A DNA stretch of 64,000 nt from Chloroflexota bacterium (GTDB taxonomy: Bacteria; Chloroflexota; Dehalococcoidia; Lucifugimonadales; Lucifugimonadaceae): positions 1 through 64,000 of the forward strand of contig VXSB01000051.1 of assembly GCA_009838175.1 (NCBI GenBank), given 5' to 3'. The stretch's first letter is position 1, and every line of letters starts with the position of its first letter. Of this stretch, positions 53,169 to 61,367 are shown in pieces. A program made the position numbers and the translations under genes. Under the pieces are notes generated by a model. That model worked only from the letters and a program-made list of their open reading frames with translations, did not search any database and had not been told where the DNA came from.

Positions 53169-53228
53169 GAAGCCATTATCCCCTATCTAGGAGGTGTGGT
53201 CGCCTCTATAGAGTATCGTTGTAACTAG

Positions 53229-53864
53229 ATGCCGCGGATACCTCTCATACCGCTTGCGGGATGGCACATCCACTTTTTGAAGGCAAGCTCTATACGCGCC
53301 GTAATTCTCGTCGCGCTCGCCTCCTCAGCACTTTTCGCAACACAAACCGCATCGGCCCAACCTTTGACTCTGACCTCGGGGCCGTACGTGATCGTAGCCG
53401 ACGAAAACGTAGGCAACTATCGAGTAATTGTTCACCAGTCTCCAGAACGAGTCATCATCGGCACGCTAACCTACGCTGTCCAGGTTTATGACCGAGAGAC
53501 CGGCGTCAACGTTCCTGACGCCATCATCAAGGTCTACGCCACACCGTCCGAACATGGTGAACGACAGGTAGCTCCCGCTCTCAACTCCCCAGCAGACCGC
53601 GAGTACTACGTCGGTCGTCTTGAGATGGAGGAGAAGGGCGTCTGGGCGATTGACGTGGTCATCGAGCATACTGAACTCGGCGAGGCCACGCTCACGCTTG
53701 CCACCGAAGTGTTCGAGCGGGCTCGTGGTGGCTCAAACCTAGTGCTGGGCACTATCCTCTGGGTATTCGTCTCAATCGCCTTCGTAGTCGTTGCTTTCTA
53801 TCTAGTGAGAAAATCGAGACGAGCGAAAATCGAACTGGAACGCATCCGTAATCGCGCCCAGTGA
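53229..53864 (+). CDS. Hypothetical exported, C-terminally anchored protein
   Basis: The 211-residue protein has a signal peptide (about 22-43, ending ATQTASAQ), an extracytoplasmic beta-rich domain of about 120 residues, and a C-terminal membrane segment (about 173-195) with a basic tail. The domain (YRVIVHQSPER, TLTYAVQVYDRETG) looks Ig-like, similar to YtkA/FixH-type proteins, but I do not recognise a family firmly. Its first codons lie in a family E palindromic repeat (53248-53273), so the native start may be further downstream. Confidence 0.6.
   Translation: MPRIPLIPLAGWHIHFLKASSIRAVILVALASSALFATQTASAQPLTLTSGPYVIVADENVGNYRVIVHQSPERVIIGTLTYAVQVYDRETGVNVPDAIIKVYATPSEHGERQVAPALNSPADREYYVGRLEMEEKGVWAIDVVIEHTELGEATLTLATEVFERARGGSNLVLGTILWVFVSIAFVVVAFYLVRKSRRAKIELERIRNRAQ
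53248..53273. repeat. Palindromic repeat family E, copy 2
   Basis: Same 26-bp element as 45823 and 57227, with G changed to C in GGATGGCACATCC. Here it lies in the 5' coding part of the exported-protein gene and would encode residues PLAGWHIH. Confidence 0.85.
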
Positions 53865-53890
53865 CGGAATGAAGTAATCGAGGGGTTGTA

Positions 53891-55093
53891 ATGTCCCAGA
53901 TATCTAACGTGAGGATCAGGCACGTCTTCGGGTCTTTTGAGACCGAGGGTGAGTTCTGGGAAGAGCGTCTGGCGATGCCGCTCGACGTGTATGAAGAATT
54001 TCGAGGCTCTAAGCGCCGCGCAGGTGTAATGACTGATCAATCGCAACTAAACCGCATCGAGCACGATGCCTATTTCATACAAATCGAGGCCGACGACGGT
54101 GCGATAGGTATCGGTGGACCAGTGGAAGAAACGGTCGCCTACTTGGTCGACAAGCACTTAACGCCTCTATTGCTGAACCGTGACCCGATGGCGACGGAGT
54201 TCCTATGGGACATCATGCACCGCTCACAGGTCCACGGACGACACGGACAAGCGATGATGGCAATCTCGGTTGTCGATTGTGCGCTGTGGGACCTTAAGGG
54301 ACGAGTTCTTGGCGTTCCGGTCTACACGCTGCTCGGAGGACCTACGAGACAAGCGGTACCAGCCTATGCCTCAATGCTCGGGTTCAACGTGACCGACATG
54401 GGCTTGGTGCGCGAACGCGCGTCGTGGGCCAAGTCTCTCGGATACGCCGCGCAGAAGTGGTTCTTCCGATACGGTCCAATGTCTGGACATGAGGGATTGA
54501 AGGCAAACATCGCAATGGTCGAGACATTGCGCGACACTCTCGGCGAGGGTTACGACATCATGCTCGACTGCTGGCAGTCGATGGATGTCAACTACGTCGT
54601 CAAATTAGCCGCCGCTATTGAGGATTGCCAACCGCGGTGGCTTGAAGAGGTCGCGATGCCCGACCGGATCGATTCCTACCGCAAGATACGCGAGAAGACC
54701 AACATTCCCATCTCCGGTGCCGAGCATGAATACACTCGCTGGGGCTTCAAACGCTTCATCGATGCTGAAGCCCTCGATATCCTCCAACCAGACATATATT
54801 GGGTTGGCGGCATCTCGGAGACGTTGAAAATCATGGCCCTCGCAACCGCGGCTGACCTCATCACCATTCCGCACGGGCACTCATCGCCCGCAGGAATCCA
54901 CGTCTCGGTAACCCAATCGCCGATACACACCCCGTATCAAGAGTTCCTCATCAAATGGAACCGCATCCACCAGCACTTCCTCGCCGATCCTGTAAACCCG
55001 GTCGATGGAATGATTACCATCCCTAACACTGCTGGTGTGGGAATGGATTTGGATGAGGACAAGATCGAGCGGGAAGAAGAGCCAAGTTGGTGA
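53891..55093 (+). CDS. L-rhamnonate dehydratase-like enolase-superfamily enzyme
   Basis: The 400-residue protein matches the rhamnonate dehydratase (RhmD) group. QKWFFRYGPMSGHEGL, the metal ligands Asp in LDCWQSMD, Glu in WLEEVAMP and Glu-His in SGAEHEYT, and the catalytic His in IPHGHS are all present. RhmD removes water from L-rhamnonate or related six-carbon acid sugars. The paralogue at 10.2 kb has an Asn at the first metal position. It follows the exported-protein gene and is followed by a perfect hairpin. Confidence 0.9.
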   Translation: MSQISNVRIRHVFGSFETEGEFWEERLAMPLDVYEEFRGSKRRAGVMTDQSQLNRIEHDAYFIQIEADDGAIGIGGPVEETVAYLVDKHLTPLLLNRDPMATEFLWDIMHRSQVHGRHGQAMMAISVVDCALWDLKGRVLGVPVYTLLGGPTRQAVPAYASMLGFNVTDMGLVRERASWAKSLGYAAQKWFFRYGPMSGHEGLKANIAMVETLRDTLGEGYDIMLDCWQSMDVNYVVKLAAAIEDCQPRWLEEVAMPDRIDSYRKIREKTNIPISGAEHEYTRWGFKRFIDAEALDILQPDIYWVGGISETLKIMALATAADLITIPHGHSSPAGIHVSVTQSPIHTPYQEFLIKWNRIHQHFLADPVNPVDGMITIPNTAGVGMDLDEDKIEREEEPSW

Positions 55094-55138
55094 TAGTACT
55101 ACGTTGTTGGTGCCATTGATACGGCTTGTAAAATCAAT

Positions 55139-55162
55139 AATTGCCACAACGCTGTGGCAATT
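55139..55162. promoter_or_regulatory. 10-bp perfect hairpin ahead of the mini-gene
   Basis: AATTGCCACA and TGTGGCAATT arms enclose ACGC. It lies 45 bp after the dehydratase stop and 24 bp before the mini-gene ATG. It may end the dehydratase transcript or be a 5' regulatory stem. Confidence 0.65.
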
Positions 55163-55186
55163 GAGATAGTTTAAAGGAGTTAACAA

Positions 55187-55300
55187 ATGCCAAAAGGTGG
55201 CAAAGGTGGTGGCGGCAAGGGCGGATCGAATCCTAACTGGCCGAGCACCACGGGTAACCCGTCAGGTGGTGGCAGAGGCAACAATCCGCCGCGAAAGTAA
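55187..55300 (+). CDS. 37-residue Gly-rich mini-protein
   Basis: This short open frame encodes 37 residues starting MPKGGKGGGGKGGSNPNW and ending NNPPRK. It is unusually rich in Gly, Asn, Pro and basic residues and has no hydrophobic core or signal. An AAAGGAG ribosome-binding site sits 8 bases before the ATG, better than for most genes here, and a perfect 13-bp hairpin begins 7 bp after the stop. The set hairpin - RBS - frame - hairpin argues for a real, well-translated gene. I do not recognise a family. Alternatives are a leader peptide or a precursor of a modified peptide. Confidence 0.6.
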   Translation: MPKGGKGGGGKGGSNPNWPSTTGNPSGGGRGNNPPRK

Positions 55301-55306
55301 CTTACC

Positions 55307-55339
55307 GCCCCGTTTCCAAAACCATGTTGGAAACGGGGC
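55307..55339 (+). terminator. 13-bp perfect hairpin after the mini-gene
   Basis: Arms GCCCCGTTTCCAA and TTGGAAACGGGGC enclose a 7-base loop. There is no long T-run. It separates the mini-gene from the convergent fabF gene, so it may serve both strands. Confidence 0.65.
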
Positions 55340-55359
55340 TACAATTCATTCAAATGTAG

Positions 55360-56622
55360 TTAATCTGTAAACTTCTCAATCACCAAACAAGCGTTCTGAC
55401 CGCCAAACCCGAAGCTGTTCGACAGCGTGACATCGACCTTCGTCTCACGAGCCACGTTCGGAATATAGTCCAAATCACAGTCCGGATCCGGCGTATCCAA
55501 ATTGATCGTTGGGTGCAAGACTTGATCTTGGATGCTACCGATACATGCCATTGCTTCCATCGAGCCGGACGCACCAAGCGAGTGACCGATCATCGATTTC
55601 GTGCTGCTAACCGGCACGTTATAGGCTTGGTCGCCAAACGCGCGCTTGATCGCCAACGTCTCCGACTTGTCGTTTAGCGGCGTCGATGTGCCGTGAGCAT
55701 TGATGTAGTCGATATCGTCGATGTTGCGCTCTGCGTCTTCCAACGCCAATTTGATCGCCAACGCCGCACCTTTGCCTTCGTCATGCGGCTGAACCAAGTG
55801 GAAGGCATCTGACGAAACACCCCAACCGGTAACTTCAGCAAGGATTTCGGCTCCACGCGCCTTGGCATGCTCAAGGCTCTCCATCACGAACATCGCAGCC
55901 CCTTCCGCCGGCACGAAACCGTCACGATCGGCGTCAAACGGCCTCGAGGCCTCCTCAGGAGGACAATCCCGCGTGGATAACGCATGGATCGTCGAGAACC
56001 CACCCATGCCCAGCTCGCAGATCCCTGCCTCGGCTCCGCCTGTCAAAATCACATCCGCGGCACCTCGTCGTATCACCTCCGCCGCCTCGCCGATCGCCTG
56101 CGTACTCGCCGCGCACGCGGTCACGCACGTGTTCGTGTAACCCAATAGCCCAAACACACGACTTACATTTGCCGAGCACATGTTGACCAGCATCACCGGA
56201 ATGTAAAACGGGCTGATCCTCAGGGCCCCGCGTCGATTCATAACCACGGACTGCTGATCTGTCTCAGGCAACCCACCGGCACCGCAACCTATCAGCACTC
56301 CGACACGTTCCCGGTCCTCCACATCCAGGTTCAACCCAGCATCCTTTATCGCCTGATCCGACGCATGGACTGCCAACTGAGAGAACCGACCCATCCGTCG
56401 CGCCTCGCGGCGATGTATCAGTCCGCCTTCCGAAGGGTCGAAGTCTTGGACCTCTCCTGAAACTTTGCACGGGAAGGGCGTCGGATCAATGATCGCCATC
56501 CGTCGCGCACCCGACACACCATTTTTCAGGTTCGCCCAAAACTCATCCGGCGACTTGCCCAAGCACGTCATCGCTCCCATGCCGGTGATTACTGCTCTAC
56601 GTTCGTCCGGGTATCTGCTCAT
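55360..56622 (-). CDS. fabF: Beta-ketoacyl-ACP synthase II
   Basis: FabF condenses malonyl-ACP with acyl-ACP in fatty-acid elongation. The 420-residue thiolase-fold protein has the nucleophile Cys in VTACAASTQ, the catalytic His in NAHGTSTPLND and in KSMIGHSLGASGS, and the Gly-rich end NSFGFGGQNA. No ACP or other fab genes are adjacent. It lies 90 bp downstream of folC on the same strand, with a family H repeat between them. Confidence 0.94.
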   Translation of the reverse strand: MSRYPDERRAVITGMGAMTCLGKSPDEFWANLKNGVSGARRMAIIDPTPFPCKVSGEVQDFDPSEGGLIHRREARRMGRFSQLAVHASDQAIKDAGLNLDVEDRERVGVLIGCGAGGLPETDQQSVVMNRRGALRISPFYIPVMLVNMCSANVSRVFGLLGYTNTCVTACAASTQAIGEAAEVIRRGAADVILTGGAEAGICELGMGGFSTIHALSTRDCPPEEASRPFDADRDGFVPAEGAAMFVMESLEHAKARGAEILAEVTGWGVSSDAFHLVQPHDEGKGAALAIKLALEDAERNIDDIDYINAHGTSTPLNDKSETLAIKRAFGDQAYNVPVSSTKSMIGHSLGASGSMEAMACIGSIQDQVLHPTINLDTPDPDCDLDYIPNVARETKVDVTLSNSFGFGGQNACLVIEKFTD

Positions 56623-56660
56623 CCCATTTCGTCCACTTTGGGTTCCGGTCGTGTGTTCTG

Positions 56661-56692
56661 CGCCTGCCCCATACTCCGATACGGGGCGGGGC
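56661..56692. repeat. Palindromic repeat family H, copy 2
   Basis: GCCTGCCCCATACTCCGATA followed by CGGGGCGGGGCC, a stem-forming element related to 28959-28990. It lies between fabF and folC. A third related copy is inside folC at 56866-56894. Confidence 0.7.
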
Positions 56693-56712
56693 CTCTTTCA
56701 GACAATCGTCAA

Positions 56713-58248
56713 TTAAGCGATTTTACCTTTAGCCACTTTGGCATCTTCGTACGCCAGCATGTAAGGCTGCGTCAGATCGTCATACAGTTCTGGTTCGATG
56801 CCTAACAGAGCCTCGCGCGCCTCTGCGGCGACGAAAAGCGAACCAGCCACAATAATCATCCCAATTCCTGTCCCGTGTCCCGATACGGGATCAGGATTCG
56901 CGAGCACCACCTCCGACGCAGTCTCAAGCGCCATATCGACACTGTAAGTCTCTCGAAACTCCAACCCGTTTTCGCGTCCGACCTGTGCGACCCTAGACGC
57001 CGGAACGGATTTCGGATGGCGCGACTGCGTAGCAATCGTCGTGTGAGCTGACCGCGCCAGTTCGAGCATCATCGCTTCGTGATCGTGCCCCTCCGTTGAG
57101 CCGACGATGAAGACGTACGGTATCTCAGCCGCAGCACCTCCGAAATAGGACCTCACCATGTCTTTCAAGGCTTTTAGTGACGCGTCGTTGTGAGCTCCGT
57201 CGAGAATGACTGGCGGCAACCCTTCAAACCGCTTGCGGGATGGGACATCCACATTGACAACCTCGGTTCGACACGGCCATACCGCACCCGAAATCCCTTC
57301 GATAGCTGCGTTCAAATCAAAAGTGTGACCCGTCCGGTAAAGCAAGTTCAACGCGGTCGCCGCAGTCCTTGCGTTATCGATCTGGTGCGCGCCGAGCAGC
57401 GACGTCCGGATTCGAATGTCTTTTTGCCCCGGGTCTGGGTAGGGGATCAAGGCTAGTTCGGATGAATCAACGACCGTTGTCTTCGGCGGTCGCCATCGTT
57501 TAATCGTGAACTCTTGACGCAGGTCATCATCGGACACCCGCGCCATCGCCGACACCGGTGAAGTCTCGCAGGCGCTGAACACCTCCGATCCGACCTCGAC
57601 GGCGCGCTCTCTAATCACGCGCCAAGTTACCGGATGGTTCTTGGCGACGACGGTCGGCTTGCCGGACTTGATGATGCCCGCCTTTTCGCTCGCGATGAGC
57701 GAAATCTTGTCGCCAAGTATTCGTATATGGTCTTTGCTGATCGAGGTGATTACCGCGACTTCAGGGTCGACAACGTTCGTAGCGTCGAGACGCCCGCCTA
57801 ACCCGGTCTCGATCACCGCGATATCGGCGTTGTCACGAAAGTGAACGAACGCCATGGCAGTCAGCATCTCGAAAACGCTCACCACGCCAAGGTCTCCAGC
57901 CCGTTCGATCGCTTCGACGCACGGCCAAAGATTATCGATCAAGTCGGCAAAATCGCTTTGAGCAATGGTCTCACCGTTGATCTGAATCCGCTCCGTGAAC
58001 GTGTGAAGATGCGGAGACGTGTACAACCCAGTCGCAAATCCCGCAGCCTTCAGACCAGATGCAATCATCGCACACGTGCTGCCCTTGCCTTTGGACCCGG
58101 CGACGTGAATCACCGGCGTCGCGAGGTGCGGATCCCCGAGCATCTCCATCAATCGCTCAACCCGACGCAGGTGCCAATCAGGAGGTTGGTTGGCACGCGA
58201 CTTGCGCTCGAAATCCGCCAACGACAATAGCCGATTTACAGCTTTCAT
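56713..58248 (-). CDS. folC: Folylpolyglutamate synthase / dihydrofolate synthase
   Basis: FolC adds glutamate to dihydropteroate and to folates. The protein has 511 residues from MKAVNRLLSL, longer than the usual ~430. The ATP loop GSKGKGST, the TSPHLHTFTERI loop and ILDGAHN are intact. Two segments look inserted by palindromic repeats in frame: NVDVPSRKR just before LPPVILDGAHN (family E) and DPVSGHGTGIG before MIIVAGSLF (family H). Both fall in surface linkers of the family fold. A longer start 27 bp upstream is possible. It lies upstream of fabF. Confidence 0.92.
   Translation of the reverse strand: MKAVNRLLSLADFERKSRANQPPDWHLRRVERLMEMLGDPHLATPVIHVAGSKGKGSTCAMIASGLKAAGFATGLYTSPHLHTFTERIQINGETIAQSDFADLIDNLWPCVEAIERAGDLGVVSVFEMLTAMAFVHFRDNADIAVIETGLGGRLDATNVVDPEVAVITSISKDHIRILGDKISLIASEKAGIIKSGKPTVVAKNHPVTWRVIRERAVEVGSEVFSACETSPVSAMARVSDDDLRQEFTIKRWRPPKTTVVDSSELALIPYPDPGQKDIRIRTSLLGAHQIDNARTAATALNLLYRTGHTFDLNAAIEGISGAVWPCRTEVVNVDVPSRKRFEGLPPVILDGAHNDASLKALKDMVRSYFGGAAAEIPYVFIVGSTEGHDHEAMMLELARSAHTTIATQSRHPKSVPASRVAQVGRENGLEFRETYSVDMALETASEVVLANPDPVSGHGTGIGMIIVAGSLFVAAEAREALLGIEPELYDDLTQPYMLAYEDAKVAKGKIA
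56866..56894. repeat. Palindromic repeat family H, copy 3 (inside folC)
   Basis: CCTGTCCCGTGTCCCGATAC followed by GGGATCAGG lies in folC and encodes DPVSGHGTG on the reverse strand. It resembles the intergenic family H copies at 28959 and 56661. Confidence 0.6.
57227..57252. repeat. Palindromic repeat family E, copy 3 (inside folC)
   Basis: Identical to the 26-bp element at 45823-45848. Read in the folC frame it encodes VDVPSRKR. Confidence 0.85.
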
Positions 58249-58380
58249 GTATCGATCGCGCGTATCTGACACCATGCAGTAAGGGTAACGTCTCGGTTCT
58301 GAGGGCTAGGAAATCGATGTCCGTTGATACGATGAAGTTAGACCGTACGACGACTTTAATCACCTGTCGGAACCCCAAAT

Positions 58381-59757
58381 ATGAGCTATCGAGCGCAAAT
58401 TGAAGATGCATTGGTTGGACATGCCGCCGACTACTGCGAGATTCGCATCGAGGAATCAGATTCAACGCGTCTGACCTACCGCGGTCGCACACTTGACGAC
58501 ATCAACATGACGAGCGCCAAGGGCGGTGCCGTGCGTGTATGCGTCAACGGTTCTTGGGGCTTTGCCAGCTTCAACGAACTTGCAGACCTGAAGAGCCGCG
58601 TGGGAGACGCCGTCGAACAGGCTCGCAGCTTGGCCTCGGGTAACAAAGGCGAGACGACAATGCTCGCTGAGGTCGAACCCCACGTCGATATCGTCGATCC
58701 TCACATCGTCAAAGATCCGCGCGAAATTCCCCTCAAAGAGAAGATCAGGCTGGCCGACCACTACAACGACATCGTTTGGTCAGAGCCCGGCATTGTGAGT
58801 TCCGACATCATCTACGGCGACAACTCGCGGAAAGTAGCGTTCGGCAACTCCGATGGAACATACGTCGAACAAGAAGTGGTTCACGCGATTAGCCGGATAT
58901 CGGCGCAAGCGCGCGAGGGTTCGGACGTTCAGCAGGCAGGCTTCAGCATCGGCGCGCTAGGCGACTACGGCGTGTTCGAAGACCTAGACGACGATGTGGC
59001 AGAGGCGGCGCAACGTGCAGTCGGTTTGCTCAAGGCAGAGCCGCTGACAGGTGGACAACGCACCGTGATCCTAGACCCCATCCTCGCCGGGGTGTTCGTG
59101 CACGAAGCCTTCGGGCACCTCTCCGAAGCCGACAACGTATACGAAAACGAAAAACTCAAAGAACTCATGTACATGGGTCGTAACTTCGGCGGCAAGCATT
59201 TGAACTTCACCGACGGCGCCGCAACGCCAGGGATGAGAGGAAGCTACAAATACGACGACGAAGGAACCGCCGCAACAGTGACTCCCCTCGTCAGAGAGGG
59301 AGTTCTCGTCGGCCGCCTGCACTCACGGGAGACCGCCGCTAAGACGGACGAAGCGCCGACCGGAAACGCCCGCGCCATCAGCTATCGATTCCCCCCAATC
59401 GTTCGCATGACTAACACCTTCATCGAGAACGGCGACGCCACATTCGACGACCTGTTGGAAGGCGTAGACGAGGGCGTTTACGTCAAGAACTGGTACGGAG
59501 GCATGACCCAGCACGAGATGTTCACCTTCTCTTCAGGAGAGGCGTACATGATCCGCAATGGCGAAGTCCAAGAAGCCGTCCGTCCAGTCATGCTCTCCGG
59601 CAATCTGTTCGAGACGCTTGAGAACGTGGACGCGATCGCCAACGACCGTGAGGTCAATCAAGGCGGAGGTTGCGGCAAAGGCGGGCAGATACCGCTTCCC
59701 GTAGCCAACGGCAGCCCTCACATTCGCATTCGAAACTGCCTCATCTCAGGAGCATGA
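58381..59757 (+). CDS. tldD: TldD metalloprotease
   Basis: The 458-residue protein belongs to the TldD/PmbA family. The zinc-binding HExxxH motif is present in VHEAFGHLSEAD near residue 240, with a distal Cys in NQGGGCGKGG near the C-terminus. TldD forms a heterodimer with TldE (PmbA), degrades unfolded peptides and matures peptide antibiotics such as microcin B17. The tldE gene follows 148 bp downstream, separated by a family C repeat, so a shared transcript is likely. Confidence 0.94.
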   Translation: MSYRAQIEDALVGHAADYCEIRIEESDSTRLTYRGRTLDDINMTSAKGGAVRVCVNGSWGFASFNELADLKSRVGDAVEQARSLASGNKGETTMLAEVEPHVDIVDPHIVKDPREIPLKEKIRLADHYNDIVWSEPGIVSSDIIYGDNSRKVAFGNSDGTYVEQEVVHAISRISAQAREGSDVQQAGFSIGALGDYGVFEDLDDDVAEAAQRAVGLLKAEPLTGGQRTVILDPILAGVFVHEAFGHLSEADNVYENEKLKELMYMGRNFGGKHLNFTDGAATPGMRGSYKYDDEGTAATVTPLVREGVLVGRLHSRETAAKTDEAPTGNARAISYRFPPIVRMTNTFIENGDATFDDLLEGVDEGVYVKNWYGGMTQHEMFTFSSGEAYMIRNGEVQEAVRPVMLSGNLFETLENVDAIANDREVNQGGGCGKGGQIPLPVANGSPHIRIRNCLISGA

Positions 59758-59780
59758 AGATGAGGCCATTGCAAAACTCC

Positions 59781-59855
59781 GCCCCCTTTCGAGGCGAAAG
59801 GGGACGCGAGCAAGCGCAGCCCAAAAAACGACACACAGCGCAGGGGTATGCGGGG
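59781..59855. repeat. Palindromic repeat family C, copy 5
   Basis: Contains the hairpin CCCCTTTCGAGGCGAAAGGGG and a GCGCAGGGGTATGCGGGGG tail, in the inverted orientation relative to 28333. It lies between tldD and tldE. Confidence 0.75.
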
Positions 59856-59905
59856 GTGGACGCGGGGCCTCGAGGTTTGATCTTGCTGAAAAAGAGGAGA
59901 AATTA

Positions 59906-61231
59906 GTGAACAGCTACGAACGATTACTGGACCGCGCGAAAGCGGCTCACGGCTCCGCTGAAGTCTTCGGCGTCACATCAGAACGCCGACACGTCGAGTT
60001 CGAGGCGAACCGACCCAAAAACATCGGTCAGAGCCAGTCGTCCGGCATCGCACTTCGCGTCATCAATCCAAACGGACGCATCGGCTTCTCATCCACGAAC
60101 GACGCCGACAAGATAGACGACCTCGTCGACCGCGTCGGTGCTCTTGCTGAATACGGTGCCGAAGCCGCGTTCGAGTTTCCGAATGCCACCGACTACTCCG
60201 CGGTAGATAGCTTCGATCACAGCGTCGCCGATCTCTCGGATGATGAAATGCTCGATTTCGGACGCACAGCTGTGGACGCGATTTTGAGCGAATACCCCGA
60301 AGCACTTTGCTCGGTTGATGTGAACAAGTCTTCAGGCGAACAGCGATTGATCAACTCCTCCGGCGTCGATGCCAGCCAGCGTCAAACCAACAGCGGCTTC
60401 TTCATGGGTGTGGAACTCATTCGTGGGACTGACATGCTGAGCATCTGGGACGGTATCGTAACCGCGAAACCGATCAACCAGCAGGACGTGAACAACATCG
60501 TTGCTAAACTTCTTCGCCGCTTGAACGATTCGCAGAATATCGTCGAATCCCCAAGCGGCAAAGACCTGCCGGTTGTCTTTTCGCCAAGTGGTTTCACCGG
60601 CACGTTCCTTCCACCGTTGCTGTCAGGCTTCAACGGCAAGAACGTAGCAACCGGATCGTCCCCTCTGATCGACAAGTGGGGCGAGAAGATGCTCGATGAA
60701 CGCATATCCATCTGTGACAACCCGCTACATCCCATGACTCCTCAAGCCCACGGCGTAGACGACGAAGGAGTGCCGTCTCGTCGGCTCGATTTGGTTCGCA
60801 ACGGTACGATCGGAGGGCCATTCCACGACCTGCAGACCGCAGGTGAGACCGGAACGACATCCACCGGATGCGGTCTCCGCGGTGTAGCCACCACACCATC
60901 GCCCAGCACGTCTTACGTGATGATGGCAGGCGGTGAAACTCCCAACTCCGAGATCTTCGATGGAGTGAAACAAGGCGTATTAGTAGAGCAACTGCTTGGC
61001 GCAGGGCAAGGGAACGAACTTGGCGGCGACTTCCGAGCCAATCTGTCCCTCGGCTTCCTCATCGAAAACGGCGAGATCGTCGGGCGCGTCAAGAACACGA
61101 TGATCTCCGGCAACGTCTATGAAGCACTGAACAACGTCGAATTGATCGGCTCGGACCCCGAACCGGTCTTCGGCACCCGTGTGGTACCTTGGGTTCGTAC
61201 TCGAGGCGTAGAAGTCGCAACCGCTTCGTAA
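59906..61231 (+). CDS. TldE/PmbA, inactive partner of TldD
   Basis: The 441-residue protein matches PmbA/TldE, the non-catalytic partner of TldD; it lacks the HExxxH zinc motif, as expected. Recognisable parts are the Gly/Thr-rich GETGTTSTGCGLRG and SPSPSTSYVMMAGGE near the C-terminal half. Together the pair form a peptide-degrading chamber. It starts with GTG, preceded by AGGAG about 9 bases upstream. The next gene starts 137 bp on, beyond a family D repeat. Confidence 0.92.
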   Translation: MNSYERLLDRAKAAHGSAEVFGVTSERRHVEFEANRPKNIGQSQSSGIALRVINPNGRIGFSSTNDADKIDDLVDRVGALAEYGAEAAFEFPNATDYSAVDSFDHSVADLSDDEMLDFGRTAVDAILSEYPEALCSVDVNKSSGEQRLINSSGVDASQRQTNSGFFMGVELIRGTDMLSIWDGIVTAKPINQQDVNNIVAKLLRRLNDSQNIVESPSGKDLPVVFSPSGFTGTFLPPLLSGFNGKNVATGSSPLIDKWGEKMLDERISICDNPLHPMTPQAHGVDDEGVPSRRLDLVRNGTIGGPFHDLQTAGETGTTSTGCGLRGVATTPSPSTSYVMMAGGETPNSEIFDGVKQGVLVEQLLGAGQGNELGGDFRANLSLGFLIENGEIVGRVKNTMISGNVYEALNNVELIGSDPEPVFGTRVVPWVRTRGVEVATAS

Positions 61232-61244
61232 ACCAAAAACCTAG

Positions 61245-61287
61245 GGTTTCCCCCGCTCGCGGGGGAAATGTCCGAAGGACAAAGGGG
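61245..61287. repeat. Palindromic repeat family D, copy 2
   Basis: Exact 43-bp inverted duplicate of 29479-29521, containing the CCCCCGCTCGCGGGGG palindrome and GTCCGAAGGAC. It lies after tldE. Confidence 0.85.
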
Positions 61288-61367
61288 GCACACTTAGACC
61301 ACCCATCCCCTTCATCCCGTCCATCCATGTAAATTAGCACCCGCACCAAACCTGATACAACAGACCC

